A stretch of DNA of 11,993 bases. Origin: Flavobacteriaceae bacterium (GTDB lineage: Bacteria > Bacteroidota > Bacteroidia > Flavobacteriales > Flavobacteriaceae). The DNA lies in the NCBI GenBank assembly GCA_029238555.1, contig JAQWFV010000011.1:1-11993 (forward strand). Reading direction: 5' to 3'. The first letter of the stretch is position 1. Each line of letters begins with the position of its first letter. The notes under the pieces were generated by a model. The model did not search any database. It was not told the origin of the DNA and worked only from the letters and a program-made list of their open reading frames with translations. Position numbers and translations under genes: made by a program. Below are positions 1 through 7,189 of this stretch, one piece after another.

Positions 1-2327
1 AGCTCTTTCTCAATTTCATGGAGGTCAATTCCCTGAATTCTAGACGTTGTTCTCGGGAAGTATTTATCGATTACTTTGGTGTTAATCCCTATGCATTCAA
101 AGAGTTGAGACCCTCTGTAGGAGTTTAAAGTAGACACCCCCATTTTGTTCATGACCTTTAAAATACCTTTTCCTACTGCTTTGTTGTAGTTCTGTATGGC
201 CGTTTCAAAAGTATAAGCTGTAATCTCGTTTTCTTTGAGTTGTTCTGCAATAATTTCATTCACCAAATAGGGGTTTATAGCACTGGCTCCGTATCCAAAA
301 AGCAAACAGAAGTGGTGTACCTCTCTAGGCTCTGCAGATTCAATGATAATACTTGCCTTAGATCTTTTCCCCAAACGCTGTAAGCCGTTATTGACATAAG
401 AACAGGCCAGTAATGCAGGAATGGCTGCTTTTTCTTTGGAGATATACCTGTCAGAAAGTATAATAATATTACTGCCTCCTTCAATGGCTTTACTAGCCTC
501 AGAAAGCAAAGATTCAAGCCCCTCTTCTAATCCGTTATGCCCTCTTTCAAGGGAGTATAACATCTGTAGCGAGGTGACCTTGTAATGTGGGTTTATATCG
601 TAATTCTTTATCTTATCTAAATCTTCTTTCGAGATCACAGGGTTCTGTATTTTTAATTTTCTACAGTGTTCCTCTGTGGCTTCAAAAATATTGTGATCAC
701 TACCAAGGGTGAGGCTAATATCTGTAATCATCTCCTCTCTAATACCATCTAGAGGAGGATTGGTCACTTGTGCAAAAAGTTGCTGGAAGTAGTTGTACAA
801 CAATTGTGGTCTTTGGGACAACACCGCAATAGGAGTATCTGTTCCCATGGAACCAATGGGCTCTTTGGCTGTTTCTGCCATAGGCATTACTATGGTGTCT
901 ATGTCTTCTAAGGTGTACCCATAGGCTGCTTTTCTTTGGGCAAGAGGTGCTTCTCCAATAAATAAAGGGCAGTCGTTGTAAGGAATGTCTTTTAAATGAA
1001 CAAGATTGTCTTTGACCCACTTCTCGTAAGGGTGCTTTTCAGCAATTTGTTCTTTAATTTCTTCATCATTGACAATTCTCCCTGCAGACATGTCTACTAG
1101 AAACATTTTCCCAGGTTCTAGGCGTCCATGATGTGCTAAATTTTTTGGCTCAATATCTACCACACCGGTTTCTGAAGACATGATCACATAGCCATCTTTG
1201 GTTACAGAATACCTGGAGGGTCTAAGACCGTTTCTGTCTAAGACAGCACCAATATAATTTCCATCGGTGAAAGGAATGGACGCAGGTCCGTCCCAGGGCT
1301 CCATCATACAAGAATAATACTCATAAAAGGCTTTTTTAGCCGCAGACATATTGTCGTTTTTTTCCCAAGCCTCAGGAACTAAGATCATCATGACCTCTGG
1401 TAGAGACCTTCCCGTCATAAGGAGTAATTCTACCACCATGTCTAAGGTCGCAGAATCAGATTTGTTGGGTAATATAATAGGAAGGATGGCTTTAATGTCT
1501 TCTCCAAAAAGATCACTCTTTAATAATTCTTCTCTGGAACGCATTCTCGCGATATTCCCCCTCAATGTATTAATTTCTCCATTGTGACACATATACCTGA
1601 AAGGCTGGGCCAAATCCCATGTAGGGAAGGTGTTGGTGGAAAATCGCTGATGCACTAACGCAAGTCTTGTCACCACTCTAGTGTCCTGAAGGTCCCTAAA
1701 GTAAAGGCTTATGTCTTCTGGCATGAGTAAGCCCTTGAAAATAATAATGGTGGTGGAGAGGCTCGGTAGGTAGAAAAATCCTTGTTCAGATAATTTAGAG
1801 TTGTATATGGTGTGTTCTGCTTTTTTTCTGGCTATAAATAACTTTCTGTTAAAGGTAGTTGTATCCTGATCAGACGTTTCTTTTCCAATAAATATTTGGG
1901 AAATAAAGGGCATGGTTTCCATGGCAATTCTTCCCGGTACAGATTTATTAACAGGAACCTCTCTCCATCCTAAAAGCACTAGCCCTTGAGATTTTATTTC
2001 TTTCTCAAATTCTTTTACACAGAAATCTCTTTGGTTGTCTTTTTGAGGTAAAAACACATTGGCTACTGCATATTGGCCAGGCTCTGGTAATTCAAAGGAG
2101 CATTCACTGACAAAAAAATCGTGGGGAATATCTATAAGTATTCCAGCACCATCTCCTGTTTTTCCATCTGAACTCACTGCACCTCGGTGTTCTAGCTTTT
2201 CTAGAATCTCTAGTGCTTTGTGAATAATATCGTTAGATTTTTTTCCTTCTAGACTACAAATAAATCCTGCGCCACAATTGTCATGTTCAAATTCTGGGGA
2301 ATACAACCCTTGTTTTTTTAGCCTCAT
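1..2327 (-). CDS. gltB: Glutamate synthase large subunit (GOGAT), N-terminal 775 residues, partial
   Basis: This is the amino-terminal half of the glutamate synthase large subunit, which makes two glutamates from glutamine and 2-oxoglutarate in ammonia assimilation. The frame is open from the ATG at 2327-2325 to the left edge. Cys18 in EHDNCGAGFI matches the conserved N-terminal nucleophile of the type II glutamine amidotransferase domain, implying removal of a 17-residue propeptide. The HRGAVSSDGKTGDGAG region follows, then MCHNGEINTLRGN (around residue 249, the glutaminase loop) and NKSDSATLD. CMMEPWDGPA and DRNGLRPSRY mark the end of this domain. The central domain follows, with NPPLDGIREE and SRIQGIDLHE near the edge. 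The FMN/[3Fe-4S] synthase domain and the GXGXG domain of this roughly 1500-residue family must lie outside. No frameshift was found in the stretches translated. A gltD partner is usual next to it but is not visible here. Confidence 0.96.
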   Translation of the reverse strand, partial: MRLKKQGLYSPEFEHDNCGAGFICSLEGKKSNDIIHKALEILEKLEHRGAVSSDGKTGDGAGILIDIPHDFFVSECSFELPEPGQYAVANVFLPQKDNQRDFCVKEFEKEIKSQGLVLLGWREVPVNKSVPGRIAMETMPFISQIFIGKETSDQDTTTFNRKLFIARKKAEHTIYNSKLSEQGFFYLPSLSTTIIIFKGLLMPEDISLYFRDLQDTRVVTRLALVHQRFSTNTFPTWDLAQPFRYMCHNGEINTLRGNIARMRSREELLKSDLFGEDIKAILPIILPNKSDSATLDMVVELLLMTGRSLPEVMMILVPEAWEKNDNMSAAKKAFYEYYSCMMEPWDGPASIPFTDGNYIGAVLDRNGLRPSRYSVTKDGYVIMSSETGVVDIEPKNLAHHGRLEPGKMFLVDMSAGRIVNDEEIKEQIAEKHPYEKWVKDNLVHLKDIPYNDCPLFIGEAPLAQRKAAYGYTLEDIDTIVMPMAETAKEPIGSMGTDTPIAVLSQRPQLLYNYFQQLFAQVTNPPLDGIREEMITDISLTLGSDHNIFEATEEHCRKLKIQNPVISKEDLDKIKNYDINPHYKVTSLQMLYSLERGHNGLEEGLESLLSEASKAIEGGSNIIILSDRYISKEKAAIPALLACSYVNNGLQRLGKRSKASIIIESAEPREVHHFCLLFGYGASAINPYLVNEIIAEQLKENEITAYTFETAIQNYNKAVGKGILKVMNKMGVSTLNSYRGSQLFECIGINTKVIDKYFPRTTSRIQGIDLHEIEKE

Positions 2328-2330
2328 AAG

Positions 2331-2360
2331 TATTGGATGTTTCTACAAAAATATCCAATA
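2331..2360. repeat. Inverted repeat over the gltB promoter/leader
   Basis: The 8-base arms TATTGGAT (2331-2338) and ATCCAATA (2353-2360) are exact reverse complements separated by 14 bases. They lie just upstream of the gltB ATG and flank the candidate -7 box. The position suits an operator controlling gltB or a small hairpin at the start of the transcript; which of these applies cannot be told from sequence. Arms this short arise by chance fairly often in AT-rich DNA, although these contain a GG/CC pair. Confidence 0.4.
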
Positions 2361-2377
2361 TGTTGAATTTACAGCAA
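2346..2377 (-). promoter_or_regulatory. Candidate gltB promoter (Bacteroidota type)
   Basis: On the minus strand TATTTTTG (2353-2346) matches the Bacteroidota -7 consensus TAnnTTTG. A TTG lies 21 bases upstream (2377-2375), within the usual -33 spacing range. Transcription would begin about 10-15 bases before the gltB ATG. This suggests gltB does not depend on read-through from the acyl-CoA dehydrogenase gene. The call rests on motif matching only. Confidence 0.45.
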
Positions 2378-2403
2378 GGATGTGGTTATTTATAACAAAA
2401 AAG

Positions 2404-2429
2404 TTCAGTGTTTTTAAAAAAACATTGAA
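2404..2429. repeat. AT-rich near-palindrome after the acyl-CoA dehydrogenase gene
   Basis: TTCAGTG followed by T and A runs and then CATTGAA forms an imperfect inverted repeat (outer arms TTCA/TGAA with a G-T wobble inside). It lies 60-85 bases downstream of the acyl-CoA dehydrogenase stop codon on the minus strand. It could be a weak transcript end between this gene and gltB, but the stem is nearly all A-T and no GC-rich hairpin is present. Confidence 0.25.
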
Positions 2430-2488
2430 ATAAATACAATGTGATAATTTTGATTGCTCTTAAATGAGATTTTAATAATGACTTTTAT

Positions 2489-3631
2489 TTAATCTTTCAA
2501 GATAGCCCTAGATATTACCATTTGTTGAATTTCTGAAGTGCCTTCGTAAATCTGGGTGATCTTAGCGTCTCGCATGAGTCGTTCTACGTGATATTCTTTC
2601 ACAAATCCGTTTCCGCCAAAAACTTGAACAGCTTCTACACTGACTTCCATGGCCACCTCAGAGGCATTTAATTTTGCCATTGCCCCAGATAGGTCATAAT
2701 TTATCCCTTGGTCTTTCTCCCAGGCCGCTTTATAAACCAAATGCCTGGCAGCTTCAATTTTAGTGTGCATTTGAGCCAGCTTAAAGGCAATGGCCTGGTG
2801 TTGACTTATGGGTTTTCCAAAAGCTTCCCTTTGTTTGGCGTAATTTAAGGCTAGCTCATAAGCACCAGCCGCTATTCCTAGTGCTTGAGCGGCAATACCA
2901 ATTCGTCCTCCAGAGAGCGTTTTCATGGCAAAAGTAAATCCAAAGCCCTCTGCTCCAATCCTATTTTCTACAGGAACTTTCACGGCATTGAATTGAAGGG
3001 AATGGGTGTCGCTACTTCTAATACCTAATTTATTTTCTTTTGGTCCTACCTCAAATCCAGGGCTGTTTTTTTCTACTATAAATGCACTAATTCCTTTGTG
3101 CCCTTTGCTGGGGTCTGTTTGTGCTATAACCAAATAGATACTAGCGCTACTTCCATTGGTAATCCAATTTTTAGTTCCTGTAATTTCATAGTAATCGCCC
3201 TTTTTAACGGCCCTAGTTTTTTGAGAGGTAGCATCTGATCCGGCTTCTGGCTCTGAGAGACAAAAGGCCCCAATTTTAGTTCCATTGCAAAGGTCGGGTA
3301 GGTATTTTTCTTTTTGCTGGGAGCTTCCATATTTTTCTAAACCCCAGCAAACCAGGGAATTATTTACAGACATGATTACAGAAGCAGCAGCATCTATTTT
3401 TGAGAGTTCTTCCATAGCCAACACATAGGACATAGTATCCAAACCACTCCCGCCATAAGCAGGATCTACCATCATACCCATGAACCCTAAACCTGCGAGT
3501 TGTTTAATTTCTTCAGTGGGGAATGTCTGTGTTTCATCCCTCTCAAGAACAGTCGGAAGGAGTACTTGATTAGCAAAGTCAGATGCAGCTTCTTTAATGA
3601 GTTTTTGCTCTTCATTCAATTCAAAATCCAT
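2489..3631 (-). CDS. Acyl-CoA dehydrogenase, short-chain (butyryl-CoA dehydrogenase-like)
   Basis: This 380-residue cytoplasmic FAD enzyme has the full length of the short-chain acyl-CoA dehydrogenase family, which oxidises acyl-CoA to trans-2-enoyl-CoA and passes electrons to electron-transfer flavoprotein. Signature 1 is CLSEPEAGSD (124-133). KNWITNG follows at 154-160, and the FAD/dimer-contact motif QREAFGKPI starts at 267. Signature 2, QVFGGNGFVKEY, is at 336-347. The probable catalytic base is Glu363 in IYEGTSEIQ, the position used by butyryl- and medium-chain enzymes rather than by isovaleryl- or long-chain ones. Role: beta-oxidation or branched-chain amino acid breakdown; exact chain length cannot be read from sequence. 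The start is supported by the canonical MDFELNEEQ beginning. The gene stands alone, upstream of gltB and divergent from nhaD, and is probably regulated through the palindrome at 3664-3693. Confidence 0.95.
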   Translation of the reverse strand: MDFELNEEQKLIKEAASDFANQVLLPTVLERDETQTFPTEEIKQLAGLGFMGMMVDPAYGGSGLDTMSYVLAMEELSKIDAAASVIMSVNNSLVCWGLEKYGSSQQKEKYLPDLCNGTKIGAFCLSEPEAGSDATSQKTRAVKKGDYYEITGTKNWITNGSSASIYLVIAQTDPSKGHKGISAFIVEKNSPGFEVGPKENKLGIRSSDTHSLQFNAVKVPVENRIGAEGFGFTFAMKTLSGGRIGIAAQALGIAAGAYELALNYAKQREAFGKPISQHQAIAFKLAQMHTKIEAARHLVYKAAWEKDQGINYDLSGAMAKLNASEVAMEVSVEAVQVFGGNGFVKEYHVERLMRDAKITQIYEGTSEIQQMVISRAILKD

Positions 3632-3653
3632 AGAGATATATTTATAGTCTATT

Positions 3654-3661
3654 CAAATATA
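3654..3661 (-). promoter_or_regulatory. Candidate -7 box of the acyl-CoA dehydrogenase gene
   Basis: TATATTTG on the minus strand (3661-3654) is an exact TAnnTTTG match 22 bases before the start codon. No TTG is found at the proper -33 distance; that place is occupied by the palindrome at 3664-3693. This would fit a promoter that is either blocked by, or dependent on, a protein bound there. Confidence 0.5.
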
Positions 3662-3663
3662 AG

Positions 3664-3693
3664 CAAATTTACTATGCATGCATAGTAAATTTG
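3664..3693. promoter_or_regulatory. Perfect 30-bp palindrome, candidate operator
   Basis: The sequence from 3664 to 3693 is exactly its own reverse complement: the half-site CAAATTTACTATGCA is followed at once by its complement, with no spacer. It starts two bases upstream of the acyl-CoA dehydrogenase -7 box and covers the -10 to -40 zone, the classical place for a dimeric repressor of the TetR or MarR/GntR type. It also lies in the 247-bp divergent region before nhaD, but about 110 bp upstream of the nhaD -7 box. No regulator gene is adjacent in this window, so the binding protein is unknown. A transcript terminator is unlikely, because no U-tract follows on either strand and the stem is AT-rich. 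Confidence 0.65.
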
Positions 3694-3800
3694 GGTACAA
3701 TGATTTTATTTATCTATTGATTTTTGGGTCTTAAATTATTCTAGCTCGAATTATTTTTAAAGCAATCTGATAATTAATGATTTTTACTTACTCATTTTTT

Positions 3801-3808
3801 TATATTTG
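3801..3808 (+). promoter_or_regulatory. Candidate -7 box for the nhaD operon
   Basis: TATATTTG is an exact match to the Bacteroidota -7 consensus TAnnTTTG, 70 bases before the nhaD start, giving a 5' leader of roughly 60-65 nt. No clear TTG was found 17-23 bases upstream, so the -33 element is weak or absent. Confidence 0.45.
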
Positions 3809-3878
3809 TTAGCGCAGATCTAGAAATTCATTTTTAGATTATCACTAAGTTGAAAAATTCAAAAACATCTTATATTTT

Positions 3879-5213
3879 ATGGAAACGATTATTCTGATTG
3901 TATTTATTGTAGGTTATCTAGCAATTACTTTAGAGCATAACCTCAAGATTGACAAACTGATCCCTGCCTTGGCCATGATGGCTATTCTATGGGCAGTAAT
4001 TGCACTTACTCACATGGATGTTTTTGAGGTAGACACTGCACTCAGAAAATTAGTACCTACCCATATAGAGGAAATATTACTGCATCATCTTGGGAAAACA
4101 GCTGAGATCTTAGTCTTCCTGCTCGGAGCTATGACCATTGTAGAGATTATTGATTACTTTGACGGGTTTTCTACCATTAAAGGATTTATTAAATTTAAAA
4201 AGAAGTCCAAATTATTGTGGTTGTTTTCTATTCTAGCATTTATTTTATCTGCTATTATTGACAATTTAACGGCTACAATAGTGCTTATTACCATCCTTCA
4301 AAAAGTCATTAAGGACAAAGAAACGCGTATGTGGTTTGCTGGAATGGTGATTGTTGCTGCAAATGCTGGAGGGGCTTGGTCTCCTATTGGAGATGTAACC
4401 ACAACCATGTTGTGGATTGCCAACAAGGTGTCTGCTTTACAATTGGTAGAGCATGTTTTATTGCCATCTATTGTTTGTATGGTGATCCCTACTTTAATTG
4501 CTACCCGTTTTAAAGCTTTTAAAGGTCATATAGATGCAGATCCTTTAGAAGAAAATAGCCCTAAATCAAGACATGGTGCTACCATGCTTTACCTAGGTTT
4601 AACAGCGATTATATTTGTGCCTTTCTTTAAAACCATTACACACTTACCTCCATATGTGGGTATGATGCTTTCTTTGGCTGTTGTAGCCACTTTTGCTGAG
4701 ATTTATTCTAGTTCTAAATTCTCATTGTCTGACGTAGATGGGAAGAGTGAAGTGGCTGGTCACCACAGTCCTGTACACCATTCATTATCTAAAATTGAGT
4801 TGCCTAGTATTTTATTCTTTTTAGGGATACTTTTGGCCGTTGCAGCTTTAGAATCGCTTGGAATGCTTTTCCACTTCGCAGAGGGTTTAAACGCAGCCAT
4901 TCCTAATTCAGATGTAGTGGTATTGTTGTTAGGTGCGGGTTCTGCAGTGATTGACAATGTGCCTTTAGTGGCTGCTAGTATTGGTATGTTCTCTGAAGGA
5001 TTAGACAATCCTTTATGGCACTTTATTGCTTACTCTGCAGGAACAGGGGGTAGTATGCTTATCATTGGTTCCGCTGCTGGTGTTGTAGCCATGGGAATGG
5101 AAAAAATAGATTTCTTCTGGTACTTCAAAAATATTGCTTGGTTGGCACTAATTGGCTTCTTAAGTGGTGGTTTAGCGTTCATTTTATTGAGAGATTTTGT
5201 GTTAAACGCATAA
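3879..5213 (+). CDS. nhaD: Na+/H+ antiporter, NhaD family
   Basis: This 444-residue polytopic inner-membrane protein exchanges cytoplasmic Na+ (or Li+) for external protons, keeping intracellular sodium low. It belongs to the ion transporter (IT) superfamily. The two halves carry related motifs: SAIIDNLTA (124-132; Asp128, Asn129) and AVIDNVPLVAAS (356-367; Asp359, Asn360), matching the paired membrane-embedded Asp-Asn elements of NhaD. GGAWSPIGDVTTTMLWI (164-180; Asp172) and GTGGSMLIIGSAAGV (388-402) are also typical. A hydrophilic loop rich in His and Ser (about 285-305) separates the halves. It is the first gene of a probable operon; exbB starts 49 bp downstream with no terminator in between. 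The start is the first ATG before a hydrophobic helix; no Shine-Dalgarno sequence precedes it. Confidence 0.93.
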   Translation: METIILIVFIVGYLAITLEHNLKIDKLIPALAMMAILWAVIALTHMDVFEVDTALRKLVPTHIEEILLHHLGKTAEILVFLLGAMTIVEIIDYFDGFSTIKGFIKFKKKSKLLWLFSILAFILSAIIDNLTATIVLITILQKVIKDKETRMWFAGMVIVAANAGGAWSPIGDVTTTMLWIANKVSALQLVEHVLLPSIVCMVIPTLIATRFKAFKGHIDADPLEENSPKSRHGATMLYLGLTAIIFVPFFKTITHLPPYVGMMLSLAVVATFAEIYSSSKFSLSDVDGKSEVAGHHSPVHHSLSKIELPSILFFLGILLAVAALESLGMLFHFAEGLNAAIPNSDVVVLLLGAGSAVIDNVPLVAASIGMFSEGLDNPLWHFIAYSAGTGGSMLIIGSAAGVVAMGMEKIDFFWYFKNIAWLALIGFLSGGLAFILLRDFVLNA

Positions 5214-5262
5214 TTTATTTCATTTTCTTACGTTAGCTTATACATTAATTCGATTCTATTTT

Positions 5263-5946
5263 ATGCAAGACAACTTGGCTAAAAACACCCTTGAGGTTGC
5301 GACTTCTGGTGAAAAAACCCTATCTATTATAGACCTCATTTTCAATGGTGGTGCGGGGAGTGTATTTATTATGGGCTTACTTTTTGTCCTTTTAGCGGTG
5401 GCGCTTTATATTTATTTTGAACGTCTTTTTGCTATAAAAGCAGCAGCTAAAATAGACGCTAATTTCATGAATCAGATAAAGGACTATATCAGTAATGGTA
5501 AAATAGATGCAGCAAAATCACTTTGCGCTCAAACAGATTCTCCCGTAGCCAGGCTTACTGAAAAAGGGGTGTCTAGAATTGGAAAGCCTTTAGATGACAT
5601 TAACACTGCCATTGAGAACGCAGGTACTTTAGAGGTGTATAAATTAGAGAAGAATGTAAGTGTACTGGCTACAGTAGCTGGTGCTGCACCCATGATTGGG
5701 TTTTTAGGTACAGTAATTGGAATGATATTGGCTTTTCATGAAATGGCTACCTCTGGTGGACAAGCAGAGATGGGGGCGCTAGCTTCTGGTATTTATACTG
5801 CAATGACCACTACAGTGGGTGGTTTAGTAGTGGGTATTATAGCCTATATTGGTTACAACCATTTGGTGAATATGACCAATAAAGTGGTGCACAGTATGGA
5901 AGCTAACGCGGTAGATTTCTTAGACTTATTGAACGAACCTGTCTAG
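5263..5946 (+). CDS. exbB: ExbB/TolQ/MotA-family proton channel subunit
   Basis: This inner-membrane protein of 227 residues forms, with ExbD, the proton channel that energises a TonB-type protein. Three membrane segments are visible: about 33-52, 133-157 and 175-198. APMIGFLGTVIGMI (142-155) and SGIYTAMTTTVGGLVVGI (175-192) are the conserved channel helices. Thr150 and Thr184 align by eye with E. coli Thr148 and Thr181. The position of E. coli Glu176 is Thr179 here, so the channel lining differs from the enterobacterial protein. The cytoplasmic domain lies between helices 1 and 2. exbD follows after 5 bp and a tonB-like gene after that, which argues for ExbB rather than TolQ or MotA. No Shine-Dalgarno sequence is seen. 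Confidence 0.9.
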   Translation: MQDNLAKNTLEVATSGEKTLSIIDLIFNGGAGSVFIMGLLFVLLAVALYIYFERLFAIKAAAKIDANFMNQIKDYISNGKIDAAKSLCAQTDSPVARLTEKGVSRIGKPLDDINTAIENAGTLEVYKLEKNVSVLATVAGAAPMIGFLGTVIGMILAFHEMATSGGQAEMGALASGIYTAMTTTVGGLVVGIIAYIGYNHLVNMTNKVVHSMEANAVDFLDLLNEPV

Positions 5947-5951
5947 TTTAT

Positions 5952-6338
5952 ATGAAGTTAAAAGGTAGAAATAAAATCAGTCCAGAATTTAGTATGTCTT
6001 CTATGACAGACATTGTGTTTCTGCTACTTATATTTTTTTTATTGACTTCTAACAGCCCAAATGCTCTGGACTTAATTTTGCCCAAAGCCAAAGGTAAAAC
6101 CACCAACACCCAACAAGTTTCGGTAAGTATTGACGCGGACTTAAGGTATTTTGTGAACGAAAAGTTAGTGGAACAGGCTCAGTTAGAAGCTGTTTTAATT
6201 CAGGAGTTGTCTGCTCAAGAGGCCCCTACAATTATCCTAAGGGCTGCAGAATCCATTGCGATAAAAGAGGCTGTATTTGTTATGGATGTAGCCAACAGAA
6301 ACCAATTCAAGGTAATCCTTGCAGTAAGGCCAAATTAA
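5952..6338 (+). CDS. exbD: ExbD/TolR-family biopolymer transport protein
   Basis: This is the 128-residue partner of ExbB. It has a short cytoplasmic N-terminus, one transmembrane helix (about 19-33) and a periplasmic domain. The motif SSMTDIVFLLLIFFLLTS contains Asp20, the membrane aspartate that corresponds to the essential proton-carrying Asp25 of E. coli ExbD. The periplasmic part has the usual pattern of a short strand ending in LILPKAKG, the strand VSVSIDADLRYFVN, and the final IILRAAESIAIKEAVFVMDVANRNQFKVILAV, which matches the common 'D.a...g...i.la' ending. Its stop codon overlaps the next start by one base (TAATG), indicating translational coupling. Length is normal for Bacteroidota ExbD. 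Confidence 0.92.
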   Translation: MKLKGRNKISPEFSMSSMTDIVFLLLIFFLLTSNSPNALDLILPKAKGKTTNTQQVSVSIDADLRYFVNEKLVEQAQLEAVLIQELSAQEAPTIILRAAESIAIKEAVFVMDVANRNQFKVILAVRPN

Positions 6339-7189
6339 TGGCGTTTTTACAAACCACATACGAGAAAAAATCTTTTTGGACCACTGCTTTTATTCTATTA
6401 GCGGTGCTGTTACTCCTTTTTTTTGCAGGTCTTAGGTACCTAGATCCGCCGCCAGAAAATGGCATACTCATTGCTTTTGGAAATACAGATCCCGGTAATA
6501 GTTTAACGCTAGCACCTTCAATACAAGCCACTACAGAAGAAACAATTGTACCTGAGATGAATGCAGCTCCAGAAGTAAAAGAAGTAATGGTAGAGGAAGT
6601 GGTTTCAGAAGCGCTTGAAGAAGTTTTAACTACAGCAGATTCCGAGCTAGTTCTTCCCAAAGAGCTCGCTGAAAAAGCAGCCGAATCAGTGCCAGAAAAA
6701 GTGCCCGAAACAGTCCCAGAAAAAACACCTGAGAAAGTAATCCAACAGGCATCGGCCGCTACAAAAGCGGCCCTGGCAAATATTTTAGGCGCTAAAGAAG
6801 CCCAAGGGTCAGGTGTAGGAAATGGTGAAAAATCTGCCAATCAAGGACTTTCTGATGGATCTAAGTATGCGAATTCATTTTATGGCAGTACTACAGGAGA
6901 AGTTCAAGGCTTTGGCTTTGGATTGGCAGGTAGAAGTTTGGCTTCTAAAGGATCTGTAACACCTGATTGCAACGAAGAGGGCAGGGTGGTTGTGGCTATT
7001 ACGGTGGACAGGTCAGGAAAAGTAATTGCTGCAGATCCGGGAGTGAAAGGCTCTACCAACAACGCCCCCTGCCTTTTAGCCCCTGCCAAAGCGACTGCAT
7101 TTATGTATCAGTGGGCCCCAGATGCTGAGGCGCCTGAAAAGCAAATTGGTTTTGTAGTCATTAATTTTAAGCTGGGAGGGCAACAGTAA
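6338..7189 (+). CDS. TonB-like energy transducer
   Basis: This 283-residue protein has TonB architecture: a short cytoplasmic N-terminus, one membrane anchor (about 14-31), a long low-complexity periplasmic spacer rich in Glu, Pro, Ala and Val (about 60-180), and a C-terminal domain from about 205. The spacer carries a short repeat of the form VPEK/VPET/TPEK at 118-133. The C-terminal domain holds EGRVVVAITVDRSGKVIAA and ends in IGFVVINFKLGG, the strand pattern of TonB C-terminal domains that contact TonB-dependent outer-membrane receptors. The enterobacterial Tyr-Pro motif is absent. Two cysteines (Cys211, Cys245) in the periplasmic domain could form a disulfide. Its place directly after exbB-exbD supports the role. 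The start overlaps the exbD stop and its own stop overlaps the folC start. Confidence 0.85.
   Translation: MAFLQTTYEKKSFWTTAFILLAVLLLLFFAGLRYLDPPPENGILIAFGNTDPGNSLTLAPSIQATTEETIVPEMNAAPEVKEVMVEEVVSEALEEVLTTADSELVLPKELAEKAAESVPEKVPETVPEKTPEKVIQQASAATKAALANILGAKEAQGSGVGNGEKSANQGLSDGSKYANSFYGSTTGEVQGFGFGLAGRSLASKGSVTPDCNEEGRVVVAITVDRSGKVIAADPGVKGSTNNAPCLLAPAKATAFMYQWAPDAEAPEKQIGFVVINFKLGGQQ

Noticed and set aside
739..1587. Short open frames on both strands inside the gltB region
   Set aside because: The gltB frame is continuous here with recognisable glutamate synthase motifs; the other frames show no motifs and low-quality sequence.
6690..6740. CRISPR-like or tandem DNA repeat in the tonB-like gene
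   Set aside because: The repeated PEK units are a short protein-level repeat in the periplasmic spacer; the DNA copies are imperfect, only a few bases long and have no spacers.
6307..6840. A 177-codon open frame on the minus strand opposite exbD and the tonB-like gene
   Set aside because: Its Ser/Thr/Ala-rich translation mirrors the low-complexity Glu/Ala/Val/Pro spacer of the tonB-like protein on the other strand. The plus-strand genes have clear family motifs, so this frame is a shadow.
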